From contig NZ_JABWRB020000002.1 of NCBI RefSeq assembly GCF_014268745.2, positions 806,001 to 870,000 on the forward strand: a DNA stretch of 64,000 bases, given 5' to 3'. Shown here in pieces: positions 8,214 through 16,758 of this stretch. This DNA comes from Pseudomonas zanjanensis. Its GTDB lineage: Bacteria > Pseudomonadota > Gammaproteobacteria > Pseudomonadales > Pseudomonadaceae. Made by a program: the position numbers and the translations under genes. How positions within the stretch are numbered: the stretch's first letter is position 1; each line of letters opens with the position of its first letter. Under the pieces are notes generated by a model. The model was not told the origin of the DNA and did no database searches. It was given only the letters and a program-made list of their open reading frames with translations.

Positions 8214-8250
8214 ATTGGCGTTCACGCAATCAATATTGGCGTTTACCCAA
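8214..8250. promoter_or_regulatory. Tandem operator-like repeat in the divergent LysR promoter region
   Basis: ATTGGCGTTCACGCAA (8214-8229) and ATTGGCGTTTACCCAA (8235-8250) are direct repeats, 14 of 16 identical, offset by 21 bases (two helical turns). The second is also a TTGG-N7-CCAA inverted repeat, the general form of a LysR box. They lie between the amidotransferase start (8173) and the preferred LysR start (8251). Confidence 0.55.
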
Positions 8251-9135
8251 GTGATCAATGCAGCGACGCACTATCGTCTGGACTACCCCGACCTGTCCCT
8301 GATCCTCGCGCTGGTCCGTGGCGGCTCGCTGGCCCGGGCCGCTCGGCTGCTGCAGGTGGACGTGTCGACGGTGTTTCGTTCGGTACGTCGATTGGAAGCG
8401 GCCCTGGGTCAGCCCTTGTTCGAGAAAAGCCGTTCCGGGTATTTGCCCACGAGCCTGGCCCAGGCGTTGGCTGAACAAGCCGAGCGCGCCGAGCAGGCGT
8501 TGGAAGCGGCGCGGCTGGGAGTGGAGCAGGGCGGCGAGATCATCAGCGGGACGGTACGCCTGACATGCAGTGATTCAGTCCTGCAAGCGTTGCTGCTGCC
8601 GGCTTTAGCGCGTTTCATGCCTGCTTATCCGGCGTTGAGCCTTGAGTTGAGCACTTCGAACGACTTCGCCAACCTGAATCGCCGCGACGCCGACATTGCG
8701 TTGCGACTGACCCGTACGCCACCGGAACACCTGGTCGGTCGCAACCTGGGCAAGGTGACCTACCGGGTATGCGCCAGCGCCACGTATCTGCGCTTGGTAG
8801 AGGCGGGTGACCTGGCTTCCATGATCTGGATCGCGCCAGACGATTTCCTTCCGGATCACCCCACCGTGGTCTGGCGGCGCCAGCATCTACCCGGCGTGAT
8901 GCCTGCCTATCGCTGCAACAGCATGCTCTCGGTCACCGAACTGGTGCGGGCTGGTTTAGGCGTTGCGGCGCTGCCGGACTTTCTGATCGACGAACGCCAG
9001 GGCCTGATGCCCCTTGGCGAATCGCTGGAGGGATACGACACGGCGCTGTGGCTCCTGACCCGCCCGGACTGTCGGGCCTTGCGCTCGGTGGTGACCTTGT
9101 TCGATGAGCTGGGGCGCAACCTGCGCTGGGGTTGA
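8251..9135 (+). CDS. LysR-family transcriptional regulator
   Basis: Winged-helix HTH at the N-terminus (LDYPDLSLILALVRGGSLARAARLLQ, then STVFRSVRRLEAALGQPLFEK) followed by a two-lobed effector domain ending near GVAALPDFL. The frame is open to an ATG at 8188, but the GTG at 8251 is preferred: it puts the HTH eleven residues from the start and keeps the tandem repeat at 8214-8250 non-coding. No strong ribosome site is visible for either start. By LysR convention it should regulate the divergent amidotransferase/ABM pair; the ligand is unknown. Confidence 0.88.
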   Translation: MINAATHYRLDYPDLSLILALVRGGSLARAARLLQVDVSTVFRSVRRLEAALGQPLFEKSRSGYLPTSLAQALAEQAERAEQALEAARLGVEQGGEIISGTVRLTCSDSVLQALLLPALARFMPAYPALSLELSTSNDFANLNRRDADIALRLTRTPPEHLVGRNLGKVTYRVCASATYLRLVEAGDLASMIWIAPDDFLPDHPTVVWRRQHLPGVMPAYRCNSMLSVTELVRAGLGVAALPDFLIDERQGLMPLGESLEGYDTALWLLTRPDCRALRSVVTLFDELGRNLRWG

Positions 9136-9138
9136 GAT

Positions 9139-9753
9139 TCAGGCCTGGTAACGACTCAGGAACAGGTCGAGGGCCGATTCGATGACTTGGGTTTGCTCCT
9201 CCTGGGTCAGGCTCGGTTGCCCCATCGAAACCTGCGGCCAAAAAGCGAATGTCTTGAGCAGCCCATGCATTTGTTGGGCGGCAAAGGCCGGTTCCACGGG
9301 TTTCAATCGGCCATCGGCCTGGGCCTGGCGAATCCAGGCGGTCAGGCCTTCCTCACGCTGACCCATGCGCGAGACCATGTCTTGGGCGCGCTCCGGGGAG
9401 TGAATGGTTGCGGCGATGGCGATGCGCGCCAGGTCGAGGAAATTTTCGTCCGCCAGCAGATGCAGTTTGGCTTGCAGCAACGTTTGCAGTTGCTCCCGTA
9501 GCGGTGTCTGCGGGCTGTAGGGCATGTCCTGTTCTGCGGTGATGCTGTTCCATAACCGATTCAGGATTTCCGCAAACAACGCTTCCTTGCTCGGGAAATG
9601 GTTATACACCGTGCGCTTCGATACGCCGGCGGTCGCCGCGATCCTGTCCATGCTGGTGATCTCGAAACCGCTGCTACGGAATTCAGCAATCGCGGCCTGG
9701 AGGATGGCTTCGCGTTTTCGCTCGGTAAGGCGCTGCGGTACGGTCATGGGCAT
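9139..9753 (-). CDS. TetR-family transcriptional repressor
   Basis: 204 residues; an ATG two codons further in (9747) is equally possible. The N-terminal HTH is typical: AILQAAIAEFRSSGFEITSMDRIAATAGVSKRTVYNHFPSKEALF (about residues 16-60). The C-terminal ligand/dimer domain resembles AefR/YcdC-like regulators (DLARIAIAATIHSPE, AWIRQAQADGRL). It converges with the LysR gene with a three-base gap and is divergent from a metallo-hydrolase gene. A palindrome in the shared upstream region is the likely operator. Confidence 0.92.
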   Translation of the reverse strand: MPMTVPQRLTERKREAILQAAIAEFRSSGFEITSMDRIAATAGVSKRTVYNHFPSKEALFAEILNRLWNSITAEQDMPYSPQTPLREQLQTLLQAKLHLLADENFLDLARIAIAATIHSPERAQDMVSRMGQREEGLTAWIRQAQADGRLKPVEPAFAAQQMHGLLKTFAFWPQVSMGQPSLTQEEQTQVIESALDLFLSRYQA

Positions 9754-9822
9754 TCGTCGGTTGAGAGGAGAGAACTTACACTCGGCAGTTTACTTGCTCC
9801 CGGGATTCATGCAATCTGGAAA

Positions 9823-9840
9823 CTACACCGAGTGGTGTAG
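9823..9840. promoter_or_regulatory. Candidate TetR operator (perfect palindrome)
   Basis: CTACACCGAGTGGTGTAG has perfect seven-base arms and a four-base centre, and lies in the 182-base gap between the tetR-type gene and the divergent hydrolase gene. A palindrome of this size in a divergent tetR promoter region is the usual operator arrangement. No second copy was noticed nearby. Confidence 0.65.
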
Positions 9841-9935
9841 GTTTTCGTCTGACGGCTATGCGTGCATGCAACGGCCATCCAGCGTCCCACAACGACGAAG
9901 CGCAATGGCGACGACGTCCTTGGAGTTATCGCACC

Positions 9936-10994
9936 ATGACCATCCCCTCTCATTCGACCGAAAGCCCGTCTGCCCACGATTCATCCCGGCAAGAGCAGGG
10001 CAAGTATCGCAATCATGCCTACACGCCGCGGGAAGGCTTTGGCACCACCCTGCGCATCATCTGGAACATGATCTTTCACAAGCCGCATTCCACTCGCCCA
10101 GCAGGGGCCATTGACGTTCAACCGCTGACGCGCGCCGCTCTGCTGGCCGCGCCGAACCACAGCGTCTTCCGTCTTGGCCATTCCACCGTGCTACTCAAGC
10201 TGCGGGATAAATTCTGGCTGACAGACCCGGTGTTTGCCGAGCGCGCCTCACCCGTGCAATGGGCCGGACCGAAGCGTTTCCATCAGCCGCCCATCAGCCT
10301 GGACGAGTTGCCGCCCATCGAAGCGGTGATCCTTTCCCACGATCATTACGACCACCTCGATCACCAGGCCATTCTCAAGCTAGCGACCAAGACCCGCCAC
10401 TTCCTGGCGCCCTTGGGTGTGGGCGACACCCTGATCAAATGGGGCGTCGACGCCAGCAAGGTACGTCAGCTGGACTGGTGGCAAGGCACCGAGGTGGACG
10501 GCATCGAGTTCATCGCCACGCCCTCCCAGCATTTTTCCGGACGCGGCCTGTTCGACAGCAATAGCACTTTGTGGGCGTCGTGGGTGATGATCGACGGCGG
10601 CACGCGAATTTTCTTCAGCGGCGACACCGGTTACTTCGAGGGTTTCAAACGCATCGGCGAACAATACGGCCCCTTCGACCTGACGCTGATGGAAACCGGC
10701 GCCTATAACGTTGACTGGCCCCATGTCCACATGCAGCCGGAGCAGACCTTGCAGGCCCATATCGACCTCAAGGGCCGTTGGCTACTGCCAATCCACAACG
10801 GCACGTTCGACCTGGCGATGCATGCCTGGTATGAACCCTTCGACCGCATCCTGGCCTTGGCCTGGGAACGCAACGTTTGCATCACCACACCGCAAATGGG
10901 CGAAGCCTTCACCCTGACGCAGCCGCAACGTGGCCGCGCCTGGTGGCTGGATGTGGACCCCTCGACCTATCAGGACCAGGCCGGTATCGCCTAG
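9936..10994 (+). CDS. MBL-fold metallo-hydrolase (NAPE-PLD/UlaG-like)
   Basis: 352 residues from the ATG at 9936, preceded by TTGGAG. It contains the zinc-binding signature SHDHYDHLDH (H135, H137, D139, H140), then SQHFSGRG and FFSGDTGYFEGF with further ligands, and a final IHNGTFDLAMHAW. FRLGHSTVLLKL near the N-terminus and the overall layout fit the beta-lactamase_2 group that includes N-acyl-phosphatidylethanolamine phospholipase D; a phosphodiesterase or lactonase activity is likely but unproven. No signal peptide. Probably repressed by the divergent TetR protein. Confidence 0.88.
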   Translation: MTIPSHSTESPSAHDSSRQEQGKYRNHAYTPREGFGTTLRIIWNMIFHKPHSTRPAGAIDVQPLTRAALLAAPNHSVFRLGHSTVLLKLRDKFWLTDPVFAERASPVQWAGPKRFHQPPISLDELPPIEAVILSHDHYDHLDHQAILKLATKTRHFLAPLGVGDTLIKWGVDASKVRQLDWWQGTEVDGIEFIATPSQHFSGRGLFDSNSTLWASWVMIDGGTRIFFSGDTGYFEGFKRIGEQYGPFDLTLMETGAYNVDWPHVHMQPEQTLQAHIDLKGRWLLPIHNGTFDLAMHAWYEPFDRILALAWERNVCITTPQMGEAFTLTQPQRGRAWWLDVDPSTYQDQAGIA

Positions 10995-11011
10995 AACCTG
11001 CGCTGCGGGAA

Positions 11012-11329
11012 TCATTCGATCATCGCGTAATCGGAACGCCCCATCGGGTCCGGGGTCGCGCCCTTGATGTTCATGCCGCGCCCCGGTGCGAAGCCGGGGA
11101 AGAACACCAGGCCCTCGGCCTCCAGGCGAAACGCCAGGGCCAGGCGAGTCACATCGAGCAACTCGCCACCGACCTCGAAGCGGCGGATGGCCTGGACCGA
11201 GACGCCGGATTGCCGGGACAGCTCCTCGACACTCCAGCCCAACATGGCTCGCGCCTGTGCACAGTGGGCGGGGGTGAACTGATAGACAGCGATGCGTTCC
11301 AGGGTGGTTTTGATTGCGAGAGAGGCCAT
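11012..11329 (-). CDS. XRE-type helix-turn-helix protein
   Basis: 105 residues from the ATG at 11329, which has GGAG ahead of it; the frame extends upstream without a better start. The N-terminal half contains a lambda-repressor-like HTH (CAQARAMLGWSVEELSRQSG, then VSVQAIRRFEVGG). The C-terminal part (RLEAEGLVFFPGFAPGRGMNIKG) is the short beta segment seen in many small Pseudomonas XRE regulators. It sits 83 bases downstream of the broken AraC gene. Target and signal are unknown; no toxin gene is adjacent. Confidence 0.75.
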   Translation of the reverse strand: MASLAIKTTLERIAVYQFTPAHCAQARAMLGWSVEELSRQSGVSVQAIRRFEVGGELLDVTRLALAFRLEAEGLVFFPGFAPGRGMNIKGATPDPMGRSDYAMIE

Positions 11330-11412
11330 GGGGGTACTCCAAAGCTGTGGGATTAAAAAATGCTGTGTTTTTGTACAGTTGTTTTGAATCCCGATCAATC
11401 TCATTTTTTTGA

Positions 11413-12188
11413 TCAATGACCGGCGGTCTTCGCCAACCAGGCGCTCGGCGCGTGACCCAATACGCGACGGAACATGGTGGAGAACGCAGCGGGACTGTCG
11501 TAGCCCAGATCCAAGGCTATGCGTGTTACCGAATCCCCTTCAGCCAGGCGGGCCAACGCCGACATCACACACGCCTGCTGCCGCCACTGGCTGAAACTCA
11601 GCGCGGTCTGCCGGCTGAACAGGCGATTGAACGAGCGCAGGCTGATGTGCAATTGCGCCGCCCATTCCACGGGCGAGGCATGGGCGTCGGGGTGTTCCAG
11701 GAACGCCTGGCACAGGCTGAGCAGGCGAGGGTCCTTGGGCAGCGGAAGGTGCAGGGGCAGGTGGGTGCTGCGCAGCAACTCGTGTAGTAGCAGATGAATC
11801 AACGCCCCGTCCCGACCCGCCTCGTCGTAGTCCGGCGCAAGCTCGACGGCCTCCATCAGCAACTGGCGCATCAGGGGCGACACACTGATGACCTGGCACT
11901 GCGTCCCCATGGCCATTACCGCGTCCGGTTCGATGTACAGGCTGCGCGTACTCACGCCCAGCATCAGCACTTCATGATCGACCCCCGGCGCAATCCACAC
12001 CGCTCGTTGCGGCGGCACCACCCAATTGCCGTCCGCCGTGCTGACCTGCATGACCCCGGTGGCACCGTAGAGCAACTGCGCGCGGCGATGCGATGCAGCG
12101 GCAGTACTTGCCCGTGAGCGTAATCGGTGCCGATGGCAACGACGGCCCTGGGTGTCGCATCCAATAAATCGATCGAACTGTTGCGCAT
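11413..12188 (-). pseudogene. AraC-family regulator broken by a one-base deletion
   Basis: The reading frame starts at the ATG at 12188 (MRNSSIDLLDATPRAVVAIG) and runs as far as VLPLHR. The next expected residues (HRRAQLLYGATGVMQVS) are in another frame, which then continues through a complete AraC C-terminal domain (SPVEWAAQLHISLRSFNRLF, SVTRIALDLGYDSPAAFSTMFRR) to 11413. Adding one C near 12090 joins the two frames into 258 residues, the normal length for this cupin-plus-HTH group. Either a real inactivation or a sequencing error. It is divergent from a TauE/SafE transporter gene, which it probably regulated. Confidence 0.85.
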
Positions 12189-12300
12189 CGATGGGCCGCT
12201 CACGATTGGCGTAAATGCGAACATTATTGGCCTGTTTGCTACTGCAGGCCAAGCTTCGCCTCCCTATCGTAGGCGCCTCCCATTCCACGGATGCGCCTCG

Positions 12301-13116
12301 ATGTTCTATGTATTGCTTGCCTGTTTCGGCTGCCTGAGTGGCATCACCGCCGTGCTGTTCGGCTTCGGCGGCGGCTTCGTCGTAGTGCCCTTGCTGTACC
12401 GCATGCTCACCGCCAGCCACGGTGCCGACGACCCTGTCGGCCAATCGGCGATGCACATTGCCGTGGCCACCTCGACCTGTGTGATGATCGTCAACGCACT
12501 GATCGCCACGGTGAAGCATCACCGCGCCCGCAACCTCATTCGCCATTATGTATGGCCGTTGGGCGGCTTCATCGGCCTGGGCGCTGTCGTCGGCGCCATT
12601 GCCGCGATGTGGGCGAGCAGCGAAGTCATTCGCTATGGGTTCATCGTTTATCTGGGCGTGACCATTCTGGACTGCTTGTTCAGACGCGGTTTTCTGACAC
12701 AGTCTGACGCTGTGATCCCACGGCGATTGGGCAGGGCAGAGGTCTCGGCTGGCGGGATCAGCATCGGTGCCATCGCTACTTTCCTGGGCGTGGGCGGCAG
12801 CGTCATGACGGTGCCGCTGTTGCGCCGTTGCGGGCTGAACATGTCACGCGCGACGTCCATGGCTAACCCGTTGAGTTTGCCGGTTGCGGTGGCCGGGACG
12901 CTGACTTACATGGCCATGGCCGGGTTTACCGAGTTTGATTTGGGGCCGTGGTTTGTGGGTTACATCGACTTGATGGCCTTCGCTGTGCTCACACTTGGCG
13001 CGCTACTGGGTATTCGTCTGGCAACGCCATGGATCGGACGGATACCGGATGGGGTTCATGCCTGGGTCTATATTGGATTGTTGGTCGTTGTGATGCTGAG
13101 CATATCGATACAATAA
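12301..13116 (+). CDS. TauE/SafE-family membrane transporter
   Basis: 271 residues from the ATG at 12301, chosen because it opens directly into the first membrane helix (MFYVLLACFGCLSGITAVLFGFGGGFVVVP); the open frame extends 58 codons upstream through soluble sequence that overlaps the AraC gene start. About eight hydrophobic helices in two repeats, each with a GxGGG/GVGGS-type motif (FGFGGGFVVVPLL; LGVGGSVMTVPLL), are diagnostic of this anion (sulfite/sulfonate-like) exporter family. Substrate unknown. Confidence 0.87.
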   Translation: MFYVLLACFGCLSGITAVLFGFGGGFVVVPLLYRMLTASHGADDPVGQSAMHIAVATSTCVMIVNALIATVKHHRARNLIRHYVWPLGGFIGLGAVVGAIAAMWASSEVIRYGFIVYLGVTILDCLFRRGFLTQSDAVIPRRLGRAEVSAGGISIGAIATFLGVGGSVMTVPLLRRCGLNMSRATSMANPLSLPVAVAGTLTYMAMAGFTEFDLGPWFVGYIDLMAFAVLTLGALLGIRLATPWIGRIPDGVHAWVYIGLLVVVMLSISIQ

Positions 13117-13160
13117 AATTTCCATGCAGCGCTGCCGATGTCTTGTAGAAGGAGGATGGC

Positions 13161-13511
13161 ATGTCGGTATCCGATAGTGATTGGAAGCTTTACAACGGAC
13201 TCCGCGATCTGGCGCTGGAGCGCTTCTGCCAAGGCGTTCTTTCGGATGCGCAGGCGGTGGTCCAGAACGAAGCGTTATCAGCTCACGCTCGATATCGCAC
13301 GCTCTACGACCTCATGCGAGAGCGGGACAAGAGCTTGGCGATGGCGTTCAACGTAGGTCGACGTCGAGACATTTCTTTATCTTTGAGATTACTGATTGCG
13401 TACGATCTGCTGAGCGATGAGGAATTGGCGATTCTGAGCGAGGAGCTTCGTGAAAGGGTTTCCGACGCTGTCCGTCAACCCTTTGAAATCGAATGGGCCG
13501 AAGACGCCTGA
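13161..13511 (+). CDS. Hypothetical protein (116 residues)
   Basis: A strong ribosome site (GAAGGAGGA) lies seven bases before the ATG. The protein is soluble, mostly helical and rich in charged residues (RYRTLYDLMRERDKSLAMAF, DEELAILSEELRERV). I do not recognise a domain. It lies 18 bases upstream of the frameshifted gene at 13530 and is probably co-transcribed with it. Confidence 0.7.
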   Translation: MSVSDSDWKLYNGLRDLALERFCQGVLSDAQAVVQNEALSAHARYRTLYDLMRERDKSLAMAFNVGRRRDISLSLRLLIAYDLLSDEELAILSEELRERVSDAVRQPFEIEWAEDA

Positions 13512-13529
13512 TATTTTCCGAGAGTTTAA

Positions 13530-14224
13530 ATGCTGATCTTCAACTGCACCGAAGCGGCCAGCAATTTTTTCAGCCGCGTGAGCAAAGGTAAGAAAGTCAC
13601 CCCGGTAGGAAAACCGCCATCCCCTGTTATCGAGGACGATGAGCTGGGTGAGCTCGACGAGCAATGGCTGGTTCACGTGATCACCGTGCAGCGCAAACAT
13701 GTGTTGTTCGTCATCCACGTGCAAACCCGTTACTGCATGATTTTCGCCGGTGCTAAAAAGCGGACGTTGAAGGTTTTGTCCAGCGGTTTTCCGAACGTTG
13801 GATCAATGGCCTGATGCGTCACGCGGGGCAGCATGATCTTCTTCGCTGGGTCGATGATGAAGCGATGATGGAGCGCTTCCAGGAAAGTTGTCGTGATTAC
13901 ATCTTTTATAAACGTGGCCATCGTGGTGCGCAAAAGCACCTCAACGAGATTTCCTGGATTTTTGAGGACTGCGCTGCCGAATGGGGCACGTTACCCTCTG
14001 ATGAGTTCTCTGCAGGTCGCTTCGACGGCAATATGAATGACACCCCGAGAAGCAGTAAGGGACATAAGGACTATTACTACCCGGACGAAGAAATGATCAT
14101 CCATTGGTTGCGGCGTTATGGTGGCTTGGATGAGCCTGCCGCCCAGGCAGCACGTGAGCGGTACATCGAAGTGAAACGAGAGATGCGGTCGTTCGAACGG
14201 CAACTTGCTCAAGAAGCGCAATGA
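13530..14224 (+). pseudogene. Conserved protein (DUF6933-like) split by a one-base deletion
   Basis: Two open frames, 13530-13814 and 13814-14224, are parts of one gene. The first begins MLIFNCTEAASNFFSRV and loses homology after FAGAKK. Restoring one base near 13754-13761 turns the following residues into ADVEGFVQRFSERWINGLMRHAGQH, which runs straight into the second frame and gives 231 residues in all. The family name is from memory and the function is unknown. This is the second single-base lesion within 1.7 kb, so an assembly problem should be considered. Confidence 0.8.
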
Positions 14225-14258
14225 AGGAGGCGTAACGCTACGGCTAGCCAAGGCGAAA

Positions 14259-15242
14259 TCAGTTATCGGTTAGCCCCGGCGCCTCACGGATGATGAAGTG
14301 ATCCAGGTTCTCGATATTGGCACTGAACACCCCGAACGTTTCTTCGGGGTTCTTCTTGCTCGGCACCTGTTTCAACTCGGGCGTGACCCCATAAAAGAAG
14401 CAATACAACGGCGCGTCACTGTCGATGGCGTGCTTGATTTCTTCCAAGAACGCCTTGCGCTTGCGGTAGTTATCGATCAGCTTTTTGCTCAGGTAAACGT
14501 TGACCGAGTAAGGCTTCTTCTTCGCCTCGTCCGGCTGCTTGAACCAGACCTTTGCTTCGAAATCGATGCGAAAGCTCAGGGTGTAATCCTTGATCTCTTT
14601 GATCTTGCCCCAGTAAATCAAGCCCTTGTTGTCCTGCAAATACTCGATCTTCTTGAAGAACGAGCCATAGGGCGCCGTGTGCTCGCCAATCTTCAGCGGC
14701 TTGCGCTTGAGCAGGTCCTTGTTATCGAAATTCGAAACGAAACACTCCACCGGATGGGCGAAGACACTGGTCTTGTCCGGAGTTGAATCCTGCGCGGAAT
14801 GAGCGCTATCACCGTGGGAAGATACGGAGGGAGGCGTAGGCCGAGTCGCGTCAACATCCTTCGATGGATCGGACGGCTTACGCACATACTGACGCCGAGT
14901 CAGCAACAGCTCCGACGGAAAATGTTCCTCGCGATCATCCTTCGCCTCAATACTTTCCGCATCCAGCCCCGGCGTTTTCGGACTGACATAAGGACAGCCC
15001 TCGATATGCTGGGTCGTCGGCTGATTCTTGAAATGTGGCGTACGGATGTAATTGACGTTCTTGGCGTTGAACGTCGTCAGCCGATTCCCCTCGTCAAACG
15101 CCGCCCGACAGGTCTCGTTGGGGCACTGAAAGCGCTCCTTGGCCGAATCGAATTCCATGGTCTCGTCGAAATTCAGATCCCGAACGTCATAGATCGAAAG
15201 CTTGGCATCGAGGCTGAGGCAATAGGCAGTGTCGAATTTCAT
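14259..15242 (-). CDS. Hypothetical protein with an N-terminal zinc-ligand-like motif
   Basis: 327 residues, no signal peptide. The N-terminal third has CPNETC (near residue 40) and then PHFKNQPTTQHIEGCPY (near 70-85), a C-x4-C...H...H-x3-C arrangement that could bind zinc. A low-complexity Ser/Pro/Asp linker (about 125-160) leads to a C-terminal region rich in Lys and aromatic residues (YWGKIKEIKDYTLSFRIDF, SVNVYLSKKLIDNYRKRKAFLEEIK). I do not recognise the family. Its base composition is somewhat more AT-rich than the housekeeping genes, and the surroundings are accessory DNA, so horizontal origin is plausible. Confidence 0.65.
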   Translation of the reverse strand: MKFDTAYCLSLDAKLSIYDVRDLNFDETMEFDSAKERFQCPNETCRAAFDEGNRLTTFNAKNVNYIRTPHFKNQPTTQHIEGCPYVSPKTPGLDAESIEAKDDREEHFPSELLLTRRQYVRKPSDPSKDVDATRPTPPSVSSHGDSAHSAQDSTPDKTSVFAHPVECFVSNFDNKDLLKRKPLKIGEHTAPYGSFFKKIEYLQDNKGLIYWGKIKEIKDYTLSFRIDFEAKVWFKQPDEAKKKPYSVNVYLSKKLIDNYRKRKAFLEEIKHAIDSDAPLYCFFYGVTPELKQVPSKKNPEETFGVFSANIENLDHFIIREAPGLTDN

Positions 15243-15326
15243 CGGGGCTCGGGTCCGTGAGAGGAAGTGTATTAATACCGAAGGACGCGGCGGGCTGCAC
15301 CCAAAGTTTCAGCCCACCACAAACCC

Positions 15327-15450
15327 TGTGGGAGCGAGCCTGCTCGCGATTCCCAAACCCAACCCAACCATCAAGCCTGCCACCCACCTGCGCCCTGACA
15401 CCAACTGTGGCGAGGGTGCTCGCTCCCGCTGGGCTGCGAAGCGGCCCCAA
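15327..15450. repeat. Adjacent REP units of two families
   Basis: A single family B unit (15327-15350, TGTGGGAGCGAGCCTGCTCGCGA) is followed by a single family A unit with a diverged core (15407-15450, GGCGAGGGTGCTCGCTCCCGC). Both are unpaired with their own kind. They fill most of the 271-base gap between the hypothetical gene and the mutase cluster. Confidence 0.75.
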
Positions 15451-15513
15451 TTACAGACTCCCTACAAAAAATCGCCCAACGCGTAAGCATCAGCGATCTT
15501 CAGTCATCCAGCA

Positions 15514-16719
15514 TCAAAGCACGCAGTCATAGGTGCGGATGTTCTGCCTCAGCGCCGCCAGAAACGAGAAGGCATTTTCCACCCGCTCGCCCTGGAACCC
15601 GTGGTAATAGTTTTCCGGTGTCAGCACGGTGCCGGCGCCGCGTTTGTTGTCGGGGTGCAGGCAGTAGGGGATCGACAGAAGACCACTGTCGAAGGCCCCG
15701 AGCAGGGCCTCGGACAAGTTGCTGTCGTGGGCCAGCGCGCCTTCGATCAGGCGTTTCGCGCTGCGCAGGACACGCTCGTGTTCCTGGGAATCGAACGGAA
15801 TCTGCGGTAACACGCCGTCGGTGTTCAGGCAGTAGTCGCAGTACTCCAGCGCCGCGATATTTTCCTCTACCCGAGGGATGCGCCTTGATTCCACCGGAGT
15901 CTTGATAATCACACGCTGCACACCCGTGGCGCGAATCATGGCCAGCGCATCGCCAGTGATTCGGCAGAACCCGCCAAGCGAGCGCGGGAAGAAGCCCATG
16001 AACACATAACCGACAAAGTGATAGCTGCCCGGTTCAAAATAGTCGGCCGCAAGTTGTTGGAGAGCTGTCACGGCTGCGCGATCCTGCACCGGCGAGGTGC
16101 CTTGAGCGTAGGAGAACGACAGCGTCTTGATGCCATGGGCGCGCAAGAACAATCCTTCAAGGATATTGAGCGCCACCAGGACCACCGGGTCGCACATCTG
16201 TCCCATCATGCAACCGGCGAAGCTTTCGATGTGACTGTTGTCGACGCCGCTGGACAGTACCTGACAGGCTTTCTCCCAGTGACCGAACGCCTCGCGCAGC
16301 GGCGTGCGACTGTACGGCAGGCAATAGGAAATCGGCCCGCCCTCGGTGGTGGGCAGACCGATTTCGACCATTCGCTCGAAGATGTGCAACGGGTCGGGTG
16401 AACCATGACGAACCTGCACCGGCAGGCGGTAGCGGGCATCAATCTGATCGATCAAGGCACGGGTCTGTGCCGGCGGATGGTTAACGATCGGATAACCATT
16501 GAGCATCGATTCGCTGTCGATGGCCCGTTGCGCTGCTTCAAGATTGTTTACCCGGGTGAACGCATCAAGCGTGATGGTGCACACCGTGTTCGCGCGGCTC
16601 GCGGCTGTGGCTTCCAGACCGGCTTGCATCCGGGCCGGGTCACTGAAGCCCATTCGCGGCTGGAGCACCGGGCCATGGGCGTTGAAGCGTTCGAGAACAT
16701 GGGTGTTGAAATCGATCAT
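15514..16719 (-). CDS. Glutamate (methylaspartate) mutase epsilon-type subunit
   Basis: 401 residues resembling the catalytic E/epsilon TIM-barrel subunit of coenzyme B12-dependent glutamate mutase, which interconverts glutamate and 3-methylaspartate. Recognisable segments include YRLPVQVRHGSPDP, the substrate-binding stretch GGPISYCLPYSRT, LSFSYAQGTSPVQDRAAVTAL, and the C-terminal NYYHGFQGE. It is somewhat shorter than clostridial GlmE (about 480). It is the third gene of an operon after a desaturase and the matching B12-binding subunit. No methylaspartate ammonia-lyase gene is nearby, so this is more likely biosynthetic, like the mutase-type pairs of antibiotic clusters (NikU/NikV, friulimicin), than part of glutamate fermentation. 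Confidence 0.85.
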   Translation of the reverse strand: MIDFNTHVLERFNAHGPVLQPRMGFSDPARMQAGLEATAASRANTVCTITLDAFTRVNNLEAAQRAIDSESMLNGYPIVNHPPAQTRALIDQIDARYRLPVQVRHGSPDPLHIFERMVEIGLPTTEGGPISYCLPYSRTPLREAFGHWEKACQVLSSGVDNSHIESFAGCMMGQMCDPVVLVALNILEGLFLRAHGIKTLSFSYAQGTSPVQDRAAVTALQQLAADYFEPGSYHFVGYVFMGFFPRSLGGFCRITGDALAMIRATGVQRVIIKTPVESRRIPRVEENIAALEYCDYCLNTDGVLPQIPFDSQEHERVLRSAKRLIEGALAHDSNLSEALLGAFDSGLLSIPYCLHPDNKRGAGTVLTPENYYHGFQGERVENAFSFLAALRQNIRTYDCVL

Positions 16720-16758
16720 CCTGATCTGCCTTTTCTGCGAATCGGTAGGGGCAACGAG

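Noticed and set aside
8188..8250. Use of the upstream ATG as the LysR start
   Set aside because: It would translate the tandem operator-like repeat and place the HTH unusually far from the N-terminus.
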